A stretch of DNA of 64,000 bases. Origin: Tragulus kanchil (Eukaryota > Chordata > Mammalia > Artiodactyla > Tragulidae). The notes beneath the pieces were generated by a model that saw nothing but the letters and a program-made list of their open reading frames with translations, searched no databases and was not told the origin of the DNA. The stretch covers positions 102,416,794 to 102,480,793 of the forward strand of contig JAIOJX010000032.1 of the NCBI GenBank assembly GCA_022376925.1. Reading direction: 5' to 3'. Below, piece after piece: positions 1 to 11,023 of the stretch. Numbering within the stretch: position 1 is the stretch's first letter; every line of letters starts with the position of its first letter. The position numbers and the translations under genes are program-made.

Positions 1-42
1 ATTGGCAGGCAGACCCTTTACAACTGAGCCACAGGAAAGACC
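1..42 (-). mobile_element. Bov-tA SINE, tRNA-head end only
   Basis: Identical to 1092-1133, the tRNA-head end of the Bov-tA element at 917-1133. The rest of this copy lies left of the window. Confidence 0.75.
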
Positions 43-916
43 ATGCTCATCTTCATCACCAAGTCCCATGGATCCTGCCTCCTACATAATTTTCAGATTC
101 ATCCTTCTCTCTCTGTACCCTCTTCCTCAGATCAGGACCTCATCATTTCTCAACTGAATTACTGCAGAATTAATGGTCTCTTTACTAGACTCTGGGCCGA
201 CAGAGTTATCCCTTATTGCTCCCCCCGCTTTCCCGCCAGATTCAGCCATCGGCATCAATCTCAAATTCAGACCTAATTCATCAGTTTTCTGCTCTAAAAC
301 TAGCAAGCTCAAGTGCCTATAAGGTCCAGGCAATGAATAAAAAATAAGTGAAGGAGCAGAGTAAGGTCTGATTTAGGAAAATGACAGAAACAGAAATAGT
401 GAATGTGCACCTCACCTAAATTAAGGTCCCACATCAGTCAAGCAAAACATATCTTTAGGCTAAACCCCAGGCCACCCGCCTGTGTGTTCTGGCATATGTT
501 GAATTATTATTCCTGCAGCCTCTCACTGCAGCTGCCTCTTGAAGGCGCCCGGACCAAATGCTCTTGCCTCATTTCTCACCCTGCCCATTCCTCACCCCCA
601 CTTTTCTGTCCTCTAGCTATATTAAATTATTTACTGTAGCTTTTACCAAAGCATATACATTCACACATCCATGCATTTGTTCATGGTATTACATTTCCTT
701 AAAACTGCCCCAATTCCTCACCTAGCGAGTTCTATTTCATCTTTCAATACTTACTCTGGAGGGCCTCCTGTAACTACCTAGAAAGAATTGCAGTCTTTTC
801 TACCCTCAGGTTTCTAGTGTGCATAGGCTCTAGAGGAGCCCCAGGGTTACTAGTCATAAGACAATCTGCCCTCAGGAAGTCTTCAGTTGAGTCCCTTCTG
901 GCATATCCTCATCTTA

Positions 917-1133
917 AGTGAAAGTGAACACATTAGTAGCTCAGTCTTATCTGACTCTTTATGACCCCATGGACTGGGGCCAAGCAGGCTTCTCTGTTCA
1001 TGCGATGCACCAGGCAAGAATACTGCAGTGAGTTGTCATTCCTTCTCCAGGGGATCTTCCCAGCTCCAGGGATCGAACCTGGGTCTCCTGCATTGGCAGG
1101 CAGACCCTTTACAACTGAGCCACAGGAAAGACC
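917..1133 (-). mobile_element. Bov-tA SINE (antisense)
   Basis: This tRNA-derived ruminant SINE reads on the minus strand. On the plus strand one sees the BovA body (gactctttatgaccccatgg, caggcaagaatactgcagtg, ttctccaggggatcttccca), then the complement of the tRNA B box (gggatcgaacctgggtctcc) and the head (tttacaactgagccac). It lies in the unit of duplication A. Its tRNA-side end recurs at 1-42, where the window starts. Confidence 0.9.
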
Positions 1134-1881
1134 ATGCTCATCTTCATCACCAAGTCCCATGGATCCTGCCTCCTACATAATTTTCAGATTCATCCTTCTC
1201 TCTCTGTACCCTCTTCCTCAGATCAGGACCTCATCATTTCTCAACTGAATTACTGCAGAATTAATGGTCTCTTTACTAGACTCTGGGCTGACAGAGTTAT
1301 CCCTTATTGCTCCCCCCGCTTTCCCGCCAGATTCAGCCATCGGCATCAATCTCAAATTCAGACCTAATTCATCAGTTTTCTGCTCTAAAACTAGCAAGCT
1401 CAAGTGCCTATAAGGTCCAGGCAATGAATAAAAAATAAGTGAAGGAGCAGAGTAAGGTCTGATTTAGGAAAATGACAGAAACAGAAATAGTGAATGTGCA
1501 CCTCACCTAAATTAAGGTCCCACATCAGTCAAGCAAAACATATCTTTAGGCTAAACCCCAGGCCACCCGCCTGTGTGTTCTGGCATATGTTGAATTATTA
1601 TTCCTGCAGCCTCTCACTGCAGCTGCCTCTTGAAGGCGCCCGGACCAAATGCTCTTGCCTCATTTCTCACCCTGCCCATTCCTCACCCCCACTTTTCTGT
1701 CCTCTAGCTATATTAAATTATTTACTGTAGCTTTTACCAAAGCATATACATTCACACATCCATGCATTTGTTCATGGTATTACATTTCCTTAAAACTGCC
1801 CCAATTCCTCACCTAGCGAGTTCTATTTCATCTTTCAATACTTACTCTGGAGGGCCTCCTGTAACTACCTAGAAAGAATTG

Positions 1882-2520
1882 ATCCCTCCCCATCTTACGT
1901 CTCTGTCTTCTCTACCCTCATTTTGCATGTATTGATTAGTGGTGGAGAAGACAGGTGTGCTATCAGGGTGCTCTCTCTGGACTGTTTTCTGGGTGACACC
2001 AGGCAGTCTTTGTTGCCCTAGTATCTCGCACAGAGCAAGCACTTCAGTAGAAGGGTGACAAACTGACACGTTTGGTGCAAGTATCAAATTCATGAAATTC
2101 CACATAATTAATTCATATTTTCACAAGAAGTAGCTTGACAAGCATACATTATTTTCACACCCATTTCCTAAGGGAGAAAAGAAAACCAAGGCTCCAAGAG
2201 ACAAGGTGGCAGCCTGAGGTCATGCTGGGCAACCTGAGGGAGGAGGGAGTCGAACAAGGGTTTGGACAAAGGCCAGCCAGTCCAAAATCATGGCCCACCT
2301 ACCTCTAAAGTCAAATGTCAGTATGACTTTTGAGAGTTCTAGAAACTTCTATCATGTCTGGAAATAGTTCAAACATTGTTAAGACCAACGATGGCAGAGG
2401 AAGACATGGACGAAAAAGAAAATGCAAAAACAGAGTCACACATAAGACATATGTCTCTCCTTAAGCATGCTTGAGCACCTATCACAGACTGTTAAATTCC
2501 CTATTAAGTAGATGTCCTGA
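1882..2520. other. Unassigned non-coding sequence
   Basis: I see no gene or clearly nameable repeat. Around 2000-2050 the wording (gtatctcgcacagagcaagcacttcagtag) resembles an old L2-type 3' end. Around 2170-2290 it resembles a decayed MIR. Both are too degraded to assign. Confidence 0.5.
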
Positions 2521-2632
2521 GTTCTGCTCCCAGACTTGTTTCTTACTTGCTGGGTGACAATGGGCATGTCATTTCCTTGCTCCGAACCTCCAAGTTTTCA
2601 CCTTTAAATGTAGGAGCTAGACTCCCTGATAA
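2521..2632 (+). repeat. MIR SINE fragment
   Basis: It carries the MIR order of words: a tctgctcccagacttg core, then tgctgggtgacaatgggcat, then tcatttccttgctccgaacc and the counterpart of 'cctcatctgtaaaatg'. Strongly diverged. Confidence 0.5.
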
Positions 2633-3439
2633 TTGAGTTTGTTTCCTGCTGTGTATGTCTTTCATTTCATACCCCTAATTCAGAGAAGTGGAAGGAATTA
2701 ATTGTTCCAAGATCCACCATTCCTGAGGCTCCATCTTCCACCATCTTTCCTCATCTATCTTTCCCTTTGGAGCTCCTAGAATCCTGGAGGTCAGGAATGA
2801 GTGTAGAAAGAAGAAGCAGTGAACAGGATGACCCAAACTTTTCACATCAAGTGTGAAGATTTCCATGTGAACAGATCAATCAAAGGCATTGTCTCATGCA
2901 ATAGGAGGTCTTGCTGTTTTAAAAGACTTGCAGTTCCCAACATTTTTGATTATTTCTTTACCATGCAGGAGTAAAGAATTTGCTGATGTTTTACAGGAAA
3001 GATCTCAACTCTCTTTAAATATACTTGATTCCTATTCCCTCCTCCTTGGGAAAAAAATGCAAAAGAGAAAACTACTTTCAGTGACAAATTTGCCAAACAT
3101 TTATTCAGAAAAAAGTTGCTGATCTTATGATAATTACTGGCTTTAACTATGTCTTCTATCCGCAAAGCCATACCTCACACTGGGTGCCGGAGACTAGAGG
3201 TAGGGACATTCACGAGAAACTGAAGTGGGTCAGACTTTCATCAGCCTTGGCTTTGATTATGACAGTGATTGAAGAAATATGGAGAAAGAGATGAATGTGA
3301 GAAGAAATTTAGAAGCAGTATCCACAGGACTCCATTGACTACTGCACATAAGAGGTGGGACCAAGCAGAAATACTCTAGGAAAACAAGGACAAATACTCT
3401 AGGAAAACCCTTCAGTTCTGGTTTGGATAATGGGATAGA
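2633..3439. other. Unassigned non-coding sequence with a small direct repeat
   Basis: No gene or nameable interspersed repeat is seen. A 17-base word (aaatactctaggaaaac) occurs at 3369-3385 and again at 3392-3408, period 23. Confidence 0.6.
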
Positions 3440-3590
3440 TAGATGAGGATGCCATTTCTGTATTGAAGATACACAGCAAGAAAGGTCCATTTGGGAAGGA
3501 AAGGTGACAAGTTCATTTTGGGACATGTTGAATTTGAAGTGAGACATCTAAACAGAGATGTTCAAGAAATAGTTAGATACACTAAGTTTA
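3440..3590 (+). repeat. Old interspersed repeat fragment
   Basis: The wording (ttcattttgggacatgttga, then a 'gagacatctaaacagagatg' phrase and 'caagaaatagttagatac') matches an internal part of a widespread old mammalian repeat that also appears at 29.8-30.3, 46.1-46.4 and 61.0-61.7 kb. I do not assign a family name. Confidence 0.4.
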
Positions 3591-4469
3591 ACCTCATCTT
3601 GGTAGACTGCATTACTGTCAAAGCATGTTCCTCTGGGACTCTTCTCTACTGGGCATATCCTTAAGGAGAATCATAGTTTTCATCCCATTGACATTGGACT
3701 TGTCCATCTGACTTGCTTTGGCCAACAAAATGTAAAAGAAATGATGTATTATTTCCAAGCAAAATCTTTAATAGACAAACAATAGTTCTGCCTTGCTTTT
3801 CTCTCTGCCATGAGACTGGCAGTGCCAAAGAAGGGCTGTTCCTTTAACTTTGATCCAGGAAAAAGGAAGACCTGCAGCAGACTCACAGCTGGCCCAAGAA
3901 AGCAAGAAATAAATCTTTGTTGTCATGAGTTGTTAACATTGGAGGGTTCTTTGTTATAGCAGCCAAACTTAGGCTAACCTAAGTGATATGCCCACCCTCT
4001 CATTTTATGGAAGAATAAATACAGATGTAGGAAAAGAAATTGGAAGAGGAATAGGAAAAAAATTATCTCAAGGCTTGTGAATTGTAATAAAGTCTATGTT
4101 TCTCTCATATCCATTCAGAAGTTCTCATGTCAACAGTCTCTGTGTTCCTTGAAATTAATATATTAGAGTTGAATACTTTGGTAGCATAGCCCAGTTTCAT
4201 TTCTTTTGAATAAGTAAAACAGTATTTTCCTCTGCAAAGATTTCATCTGTAGTTTGTTTTTCCCCGAGTTTTCCTGTATAGCATCAAAGACCATTAGCAT
4301 GACATTTCTTCCCCAGCAGCTTCTTTCCCAGCTTCATAATACTGACTTTATACACAGAAGTATTACTTGGAATTATGGCCAGGTGTGGGAACTTTTAAGG
4401 CCATTGGCCATTTTAAATATTTGTATAAAGAAAGAAAGAACATAGGCCTAAAATTTTAAAAATCCGAGT

Positions 4470-4612
4470 CTTACTCTCAGCAGGGCTGCCAAATGGCTGT
4501 GTGACCTTGGAAAGTTCACTTCACCATTCTGGGCCTCTGTTCCCTATCTATCACAGAGAAGTAATATGTGCCATCCCTATTTATAAGGTTTATTGAAAGA
4601 TGAAAAAAAAAG
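4470..4612 (+). repeat. MIR SINE, copy in unit B1
   Basis: MIR core and 3' half are readable: ggctgtgtgaccttggaaag, ttcacttcaccattctgggc, ctctgttccctatctatcac, then a degraded 'aaggtttattgaaagatg' tail. It recurs at 5545-5687 through duplication B. Confidence 0.7.
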
Positions 4613-5544
4613 AGTCTGTTTGGAAATGTCCTTTGAGAGACAGAACAGTGTAAAAGGAGATGTATGGGAGGTGGGAGACTCCAAGTATTGTTAAATAACC
4701 TTGGACAAGCAGACCCTTCTACTGGGCATATCCTTAAGGAGAATCATAGTTTTCATCCCATTGACATTGGACTTGTCCATCTGACTTGCTTTGGCCAACA
4801 AAATGTAAAAGAAATGATGTATTATTTCCAAGCAAAATCTTTAATAGACAAACAATAGTTCTGCCTTGCTTTTCTCTCTGCCATGAGACTGGCAGTGCCA
4901 AAGAAGGGCTGTTCCTTTAACTTTGATCCAGGAAAAAGGAAGACCTGCAGCAGACTCACAGCTGGCCCAAGAAAGCAAGAAATAAATCTTTGTTGTCATG
5001 AGTTGTTAACATTGGAGGGTTCTTTGTTATAGCAGCCAAACTTAGGCTAACCTAAGTGATATGCCCACCCTCTCATTTTATGGAAGAATAAATACAGATG
5101 TAGGAAAAGAAATTGGAAGAGGAATAGGAAAAAAATTATCTCAAGGCTTGTGAATTGTAATAAAGTCTATGTTTCTCTCATATCCATTCAGAAGTTCTCA
5201 TGTCAACAGTCTCTGTGTTCCTTGAAATTAATATATTAGAGTTGAATACTTTGGTAGCATAGCCCAGTTTCATTTCTTTTGAATAAGTAAAACAGTATTT
5301 TCCTCTGCAAAGATTTCATCTGTAGTTTGTTTTTTCCCTGAGTTTTCCTGTATAGCATCAAAGACCATTAGCATGACATTTCTTCCCCAGCAGCTTCTTT
5401 CCCAGCTTCATAATACTGACTTTATACACAGAAGTATTACTTGGAATTATGGCCAGGTGTGGGAACTTTTAAGGCCATTGGCCATTTTTAAATATTTGTA
5501 TAAAGAAAGAAAGAACATAGGCCTAAAATTTTAAAAATCCGAGT

Positions 5545-5687
5545 CTTACTCTCAGCAGGGCTGCCAAATGGCTGTGTGACCTTGGAAAGTTCACTTCACC
5601 ATTCTGGGCCTCTGTTCCCTATCTATCACAGAGAAGTAATATGTGCCATCTCTATTTATAAGGTTTATTGAAAGATGAAAAAAAAAG
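5545..5687 (+). repeat. MIR SINE, copy in unit B2
   Basis: Same element as at 4470-4612, one visible substitution apart (ccatccctat versus ccatctctat). It exists because of duplication B, not a second insertion. Confidence 0.7.
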
Positions 5688-6026
5688 AGTCTGTTTGGAA
5701 ATGTCCTTTGAGAGACAGAACAGTGTAAAAGGAGATGTATGGGAGGTGGGAGACTCCAAGTATTGTTAAATAACCTTGGACAAGCAGACCCTTGGCACAG
5801 ATCAAAATCCTAGCTGTCTGTGAAAGCATCTGTACCATGCCAGGCCAGGAGGCAGAAGTTTGGATGGAGGAAAAGATTTTTAGAAGTGCTTCCAGCATTT
5901 GCATTTCCTATAGAGTGGGATTTCTGACCTAAGCTTCAGGGGGAAGGGGGCATGCAGAATTCCAGGGGTCTCTTCTGCGGTGGTAGTGGTGGTCATCATG
6001 ACAGCAACCTCATCTTCAGAACGTGT

Positions 6027-6174
6027 GGGCATGCTAAGTCACTTCAGTTGTGTACACCTCTTTGTGACACTATGGACTGTAGACTGCCAAGCTCTTCTGT
6101 CCATGGGATTCTCCAGGCAAGAATACTGGAGTGGGTTGCCATGCTCTTCTCCAGAGGATCTTCCAGACCCAACC
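6027..6174 (-). mobile_element. BovA/Bov-tA SINE, 3' part (antisense)
   Basis: BovA body on the minus strand: atgctaagtcacttcagttg, ctctttgtgacactatggac, gtccatgggattctccaggc, gaatactggagtgggttgcc, ending at gaggatcttccagaccc. The tRNA-derived head (B-box side) is missing, so the copy is truncated. Confidence 0.85.
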
Positions 6175-7288
6175 ATATGACAGTGATCTCTTGTCTTTAA
6201 CATAATGTAAAAAACAAATCCCAAGAGACCGTCACAATAACCTGATTGCAGTATGCTGTTCTGAATCCTCTTTCTATGGGAAACTGAGGGTCAGGGACAT
6301 TAAAACATGTAAAATGAAGACCCAAGGATAACTTCTGAAAAAGGGAGGGACACCAGTGAAGGCAATCTTTAAAAGATGGGGCAGGGAACTGGAGGGGTAA
6401 AGTGGAGGCAGAGAGACCAGGAGAAGGGAAACTATCCCAACTGTCCAGAGGAGGAAGATTAGAACCTGGACCCACCACAGATGCTCTGGGAGTGAACTGC
6501 AAATATTTTCAAGATAGGTCATTTGCCCAAAGTCATGTGGCAAATTAGTGAAAAGACAGACTTGGAACTCATTGTCTTAGACTCCCAGCCCAGTGTGCTT
6601 CCTCTTATTTCTTCTTCCAGCCAAGCAAAAAGAGTTCTTCATATGATACATGGACATTGTACCAAGTCTTGAATGTTAAAGACAAAAATTTTAAAGAAGC
6701 ACACTGATAAACAGACTCAGAAAACAACTATGTCAAATGGCTTCCGTGTAACAAACCTTCTAGAGTTGAATGTGTGGCCTGTTGTCTTTCCCTATTCCCT
6801 CTCCTACTCTGCCTTCTTTGAAAGAAGCACTAAAAATGTATTAAGAGAGTTGTAGGAATTTAATGGGGAATAGATATATGCATATATGTACATATATATT
6901 TTAATAATCTATGCAAAAATAAAGCAAAAATTTTTTACTCATCTATGACCATTATGGGCAAATCTTTTCTAAGGAAGTCTGGATAGTGGAAACATCAGTC
7001 TCTATTGCAACTCTGTCCTTATAGGCAAAAGCAGACATAGGCAGCACTTCAATGGAGTGTCTAAGTTTCAATAAAGCTGCCTTTAAAAAAAACAAGGGGT
7101 AGCCTGTTACTTGATGCAAGTAACACAGTTTTCAGTCCTGTGGATTGGAATAAAGTTATCTAAAATGGTGAAACATCAGAGCCAAAACTATGGAAATAGT
7201 CAGCATTCAATAATCAACACTGTAGATAAATATTCTAATAGCTATAAGACAGCAATCATATGGCATATTGGAGAGTCATCAAAAGACT
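6175..7288. other. Unassigned sequence with a probable antisense MIR
   Basis: The stretch 6494-6600 (atttgcccaaagtcatgtgg, aaaagacagacttggaactc) reads like an antisense MIR. An AT-rich run with tatatgcatatatgtacata-type words lies at 6875-6910. The rest is unassigned, with no gene evidence. Confidence 0.5.
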
Positions 7289-7980
7289 GCCACTACAGAG
7301 AACAGTAGGGAGGTTTCTTTAAAAACTAAAAACAGAACTACCATATGATCCTACAATCCCAACCCTGGGCATATATCTGGGGAAAACCATAATTTGAAAA
7401 GATACACACACCTCAATGTTCATTGCAGCACTATTTACAATAGTCAGGACATGGAAGCAACCTAAATGTCTATCAACAGAAGAATGGATAAAGAAGATGT
7501 GGTACTTGTATAAAATGGAATACTACTCAGGCACAAAAAGAACAAAATAATGCCATTTGCAGCAACATGGACAGACCTAGAGACTGTTAAACTGAGTGAA
7601 GTAAGTCAGACAGAGAAAGACAAATACATGATATCACTTATATATTAAATGTTAAAAAAAGGGTACAGATGAACTTATTTATAAAACAGAAATAGTTACA
7701 GATATAGAAAATGAACTTATGGTTACCAGGGGTAAGCAGGGAGGGATAAATTGGAAGACTGGGATTCACATATACATACTACTATGTATATATAAAATAT
7801 ATAATAATAACCTGATGTATAGCTCAAGGAATTCTACTCAGTGTTCTGTAATGGCCTCTATGGGAAAATAATCTAAAAAAGAGTATGTATATGTATAACT
7901 GATTCACTTTGCCTTACACCTAAAACTAACACAACATTATAAATCAACTATACCTCGATAAAAAAAAGAATAAAAAACAA
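7289..7980 (+). mobile_element. L1 LINE 3' end
   Basis: 5'-truncated L1 on the plus strand. It starts in the end of ORF2 (actaccatatgatcctacaa, gttcattgcagcactattta, caacatggacagacctagag) and continues through the ruminant L1 3' UTR (tgtatagctcaaggaattct) to caactatacctcgataaaaa. Frames are broken. Positions 7809-7980 are repeated at 8921-9092 by duplication C. Confidence 0.88.
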
Positions 7981-8206
7981 AGGTTCTGGCAAGAGGCAGC
8001 TAATTCACATACCTTGAGAACAGACACAGGCTCAGGGCTTCTCTATGCAATGTGGGCTTTGGTAACACAAGGTAACAGTTTTAACTTTCTGAGATCTATA
8101 CCTGGTCAGGCCTGAGGTAGAGGCTTCTTCTTCACCCCCTATTCAAATCCAGATTTTTAACATGGACATTCTATTTTTATTAAGCAAATCAGTAATTTGT
8201 TACATT

Positions 8207-8412
8207 CCTGTGTTGTGTGCAGTTGTGTCTGACTCTTTGTGATAGCATGAACTATAGCCAGCCAGGCTCCTCTGTCCATGGGATTCTCCAGGCAAAAGTA
8301 TTGGAGTGGGTTGCCATTGCCTACTATAGTGGATCTTCCTGATCCAGGGACAGGACATGTATCCCCTGCGTTGGCAGCTGGATTCTTTACCACTGTGCCA
8401 CCTGGGAAATCC
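8207..8412 (-). mobile_element. Bov-tA SINE (antisense), copy in C1
   Basis: Nearly full Bov-tA on the minus strand: cagttgtgtctgactctttg, tccatgggattctccaggca, tattggagtgggttgccatt, gtatcccctgcgttggcagc and the head ctttaccactgtgccacctg. Repeated at 9319-9524. Confidence 0.9.
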
Positions 8413-8430
8413 ATTGTGTGCTGGGCATTC

Positions 8431-8660
8431 ATGATTGGGATTAACATATATACATTACCATGTATGAAATAGTTGACTAATGAGAACTTACTGTATAATA
8501 TAAGGAACTCGATTCAATGCTCTATCGTGTCCTAAATAGGAAAGAAATCTAAAAAAAGAGGGGAAAATGTGTAGCTCACTCTGCTGTATAGCAGAAACTA
8601 ACACAACATTGTAATGTAACTATACTAAAAAAAAATTAATTTTTTTTTTATAAAAAAAAA
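8431..8660 (+). mobile_element. L1 3' UTR fragment, copy in C1
   Basis: Ruminant L1 3' UTR wording: gggattaacatatatacatt, gttgactaatgagaacttac, ctctgctgtatagcagaaac, cacaacattgtaatgtaact, then an A/T-rich tail. It lies just downstream of the antisense Bov-tA. Repeated at 9543-9772. Confidence 0.85.
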
Positions 8661-8920
8661 GGGAGAGTTGGGAGAGATAGAAGTGAACCAACAGATCTAG
8701 TTTCTGCCCTCCAGGAGCTTCCAGTTATAAGGGAGAAAAAAAGCCATGGTGTCTGGAGTGCAAATATGGAGCATGTAAGGCTGATGATGAACTGTAGCTC
8801 CTCAAGGGGACAAAAATTAGGAGGAAAAACCTCTCCAGGTTGTTATAAAAAAGGGTACAGTAACATTTCAAATTCATATATGAAATGCAACGAAAATAAA
8901 CCTTCCGATAATAAAATAAA

Positions 8921-9092
8921 AACCTGATGTATAGCTCAAGGAATTCTACTCAGTGTTCTGTAATGGCCTCTATGGGAAAATAATCTAAAAAAGAGTATGT
9001 ATATGTATAACTGATTCACTTTGCCTTACACCTAAAACTAACACAACATTATAAATCAACTATACCTCGATAAAAAAAAGAATAAAAAACAA
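8921..9092 (+). mobile_element. L1 3' UTR, truncated copy in C2
   Basis: Identical to 7809-7980. It starts abruptly at the duplication edge inside the L1 3' UTR, so it is not an independent insertion. Confidence 0.8.
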
Positions 9093-9318
9093 AGGTTCTG
9101 GCAAGAGGCAGCTAATTCACATACCTTGAGAACAGACACAGGCTCAGGGCTTCTCTATGCAATGTGGGCTTTGGTAACACAAGGTAACAGTTTTAACTTT
9201 CTGAGATCTATACCTGGTCAGGCCTGAGGTAGAGGCTTCTTCTTCACCCCCTATTCAAATCCAGATTTTTAACATGGACATTCTATTTTTATTAAGCAAA
9301 TCAGTAATTTGTTACATT

Positions 9319-9524
9319 CCTGTGTTGTGTGCAGTTGTGTCTGACTCTTTGTGATAGCATGAACTATAGCCAGCCAGGCTCCTCTGTCCATGGGATTCTC
9401 CAGGCAAAAGTATTGGAGTGGGTTGCCATTGCCTACTATAGTGGATCTTCCTGATCCAGGGACAGGACATGTATCCCCTGCGTTGGCAGCTGGATTCTTT
9501 ACCACTGTGCCACCTGGGAAATCC
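9319..9524 (-). mobile_element. Bov-tA SINE (antisense), copy in C2
   Basis: Same sequence as the element at 8207-8412, present through duplication C. Confidence 0.9.
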
Positions 9525-9542
9525 ATTGTGTGCTGGGCATTC

Positions 9543-9772
9543 ATGATTGGGATTAACATATATACATTACCATGTATGAAATAGTTGACTAATGAGAACT
9601 TACTGTATAATATAAGGAACTCGATTCAATGCTCTATCGTGTCCTAAATAGGAAAGAAATCTAAAAAAAGAGGGGAAAATGTGTAGCTCACTCTGCTGTA
9701 TAGCAGAAACTAACACAACATTGTAATGTAACTATACTAAAAAAAAATTAATTTTTTTTTTATAAAAAAAAA
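9543..9772 (+). mobile_element. L1 3' UTR fragment, copy in C2
   Basis: Same sequence as 8431-8660, present through duplication C. Confidence 0.85.
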
Positions 9773-10059
9773 GGGAGAGTTGGGAGAGATAGAAGTGAAC
9801 CAACAGATCTAGTTTCTGCCCTCCAGGAGCTTCCAGTTATAAGGGAGAAAAAAAGCCATGGTGTCTGGAGTGCAAATATGGAGCATGTAAGGCTGATGAT
9901 GAACTGTAGCTCCTCAAGGGGACAAAAATTAGGAGGAAAAACCTCTCCAGGTTGAAGGGAAAGTATAATATCCTCAAAAAATAGGAGCAAAAGGTCAGGC
10001 TTGCTCTTTTTTTCATGGAGTAAAAAAGCATTTGGGCCAATTGCTGTGTACTAAGTTCC

Positions 10060-10230
10060 TCTCACATTTTACCTTGTTTAATCCTCAAAGCAATTCTGAA
10101 AAGTTGTCATTATTTCTCCACTGCGAACCGATGAACCTGAGAATCTAAGACCAAGGGCATCTAAGACCAGGCTGCATCAGGGTTTGACCCTAAGCCCATG
10201 CGCCCCCAAAGCCTGAGCTCTCTCCACCAG
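10060..10230 (-). repeat. MIR SINE (antisense)
   Basis: Antisense MIR wording: cttgtttaatcctcaaagca, attctgaaaagttgtcatta, then 'tgaacctgagaatctaagac' and a final agctctctccaccaggc. Diverged. It ends at the left edge of duplication D. Confidence 0.55.
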
Positions 10231-10739
10231 GCCAGGCTGCCTGTCAAGGGTGTTTGGCTGGGAGATGAAGGAAGAGTAAGAACCATAGACTCACGTCACT
10301 CTAAGCATGGTCCAAGGCAGGGCTCCAGCCCCTGAATTAAGGACAAGCATTTACAAACTTTTAGAGCAATTTAACACAATACCTTTCATATGTCTGTTGA
10401 ATTTAATAATCAAAACTCAGATATGCCAGTAGTGAGTCTGGTTTTTCCCACCGTATGTCTCCATACATATATTTTTATTGCATTTGTTTAACTTTTAGTC
10501 CACAGCAGACTGAAAATTTTTAAAAATTGTTTTGATATGCTGGGAAATGCTGCTCTCCAGAAAATGACATGGATTTGAAATTCAGAGACCTGGACCCTCA
10601 TTTCTATTAGCTCACCCAGTGACATCCCCGATACCTAACCAAGGGAATTTAGCAGGACATTAAGCCTTCCTTGGAAAAGTTACTACCTGTGGTAAATGCC
10701 CACATCATCAGAGGAGCCCTCACATTTAAAAATCAAATC

Positions 10740-11023
10740 TTCAGGGCTTCCATGGTGGTCCAGTGGGTAAAGAGTCTGCCTTACAGTGCAGGGGGCACTG
10801 GTTCGATCCCTAGCCCGGGAAGATCCCATGTGCTGAGGAGCAGCTGGACCAGTGTGTCCAGTTACCTGCCAGCACTCTGGAGCACGTGCACCCAGAGCCT
10901 GTTCTCTGCAATGAGAGAGGCCATTGCAACGGGAGGCCCACACAGGCCATAGAATAAAGATTGATGAAAAATAAATGATGACTTGGAGGCAAAAAAAAAA
11001 ATCCTTAAAAAAAAAAAAGGAAA
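10740..11023 (+). mobile_element. CHR-type tRNA-derived SINE, copy in D1
   Basis: The head carries RNA polymerase III boxes: A-box-like tggtccagtgggtaaagag and B box ggttcgatccc, followed by ccgggaagatcccatgtgct, a CA/GC-rich body and two A-rich tail blocks. It is flanked by a 12-base target-site duplication (aaaaatcaaatc at 10728-10739 and 11024-11035). Repeated in unit D2. Confidence 0.88.

Larger units (their letters stand above)
1..1881. repeat. Tandem duplication A (period 1,091)
   Basis: Bases 1-790 recur at 1092-1881 almost without change (one visible substitution, C/T at 207/1298). The window opens inside the first unit, so its left end is not seen. Copy 1 begins inside the Bov-tA SINE that is complete in copy 2. 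After copy 1 (gaaagaattg at 781-790) the text runs into cagtcttttctaccctca, which looks like a shortened version of the sequence following copy 2 at 1882-1922. Inferred to be an assembly duplication. Confidence 0.9.
3645..5792. repeat. Tandem duplication B (period 1,073)
   Basis: Unit 1 (3645-4717) is followed directly by unit 2 (4718-5792) with no filler. Differences are few and lie in the last 450 bases: one-base length changes in T/C runs near 4258 and 4408, and a C/T substitution near 4577. The unit holds a MIR and otherwise unassigned sequence. Confidence 0.92.
7809..9954. repeat. Tandem duplication C (period 1,112)
   Basis: Copy 1 is 7809-8842 and copy 2 is 8921-9954, separated by a 78-base filler (8843-8920). 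The unit begins in the middle of an L1 3' UTR and contains a Bov-tA and another L1 3' end. The filler starts gttataaaaaagggtacag, a near match to gttaaaaaaagggtacag at 7650-7667 upstream of copy 1, so it looks like a compressed version of the true left flank. Confidence 0.93.
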
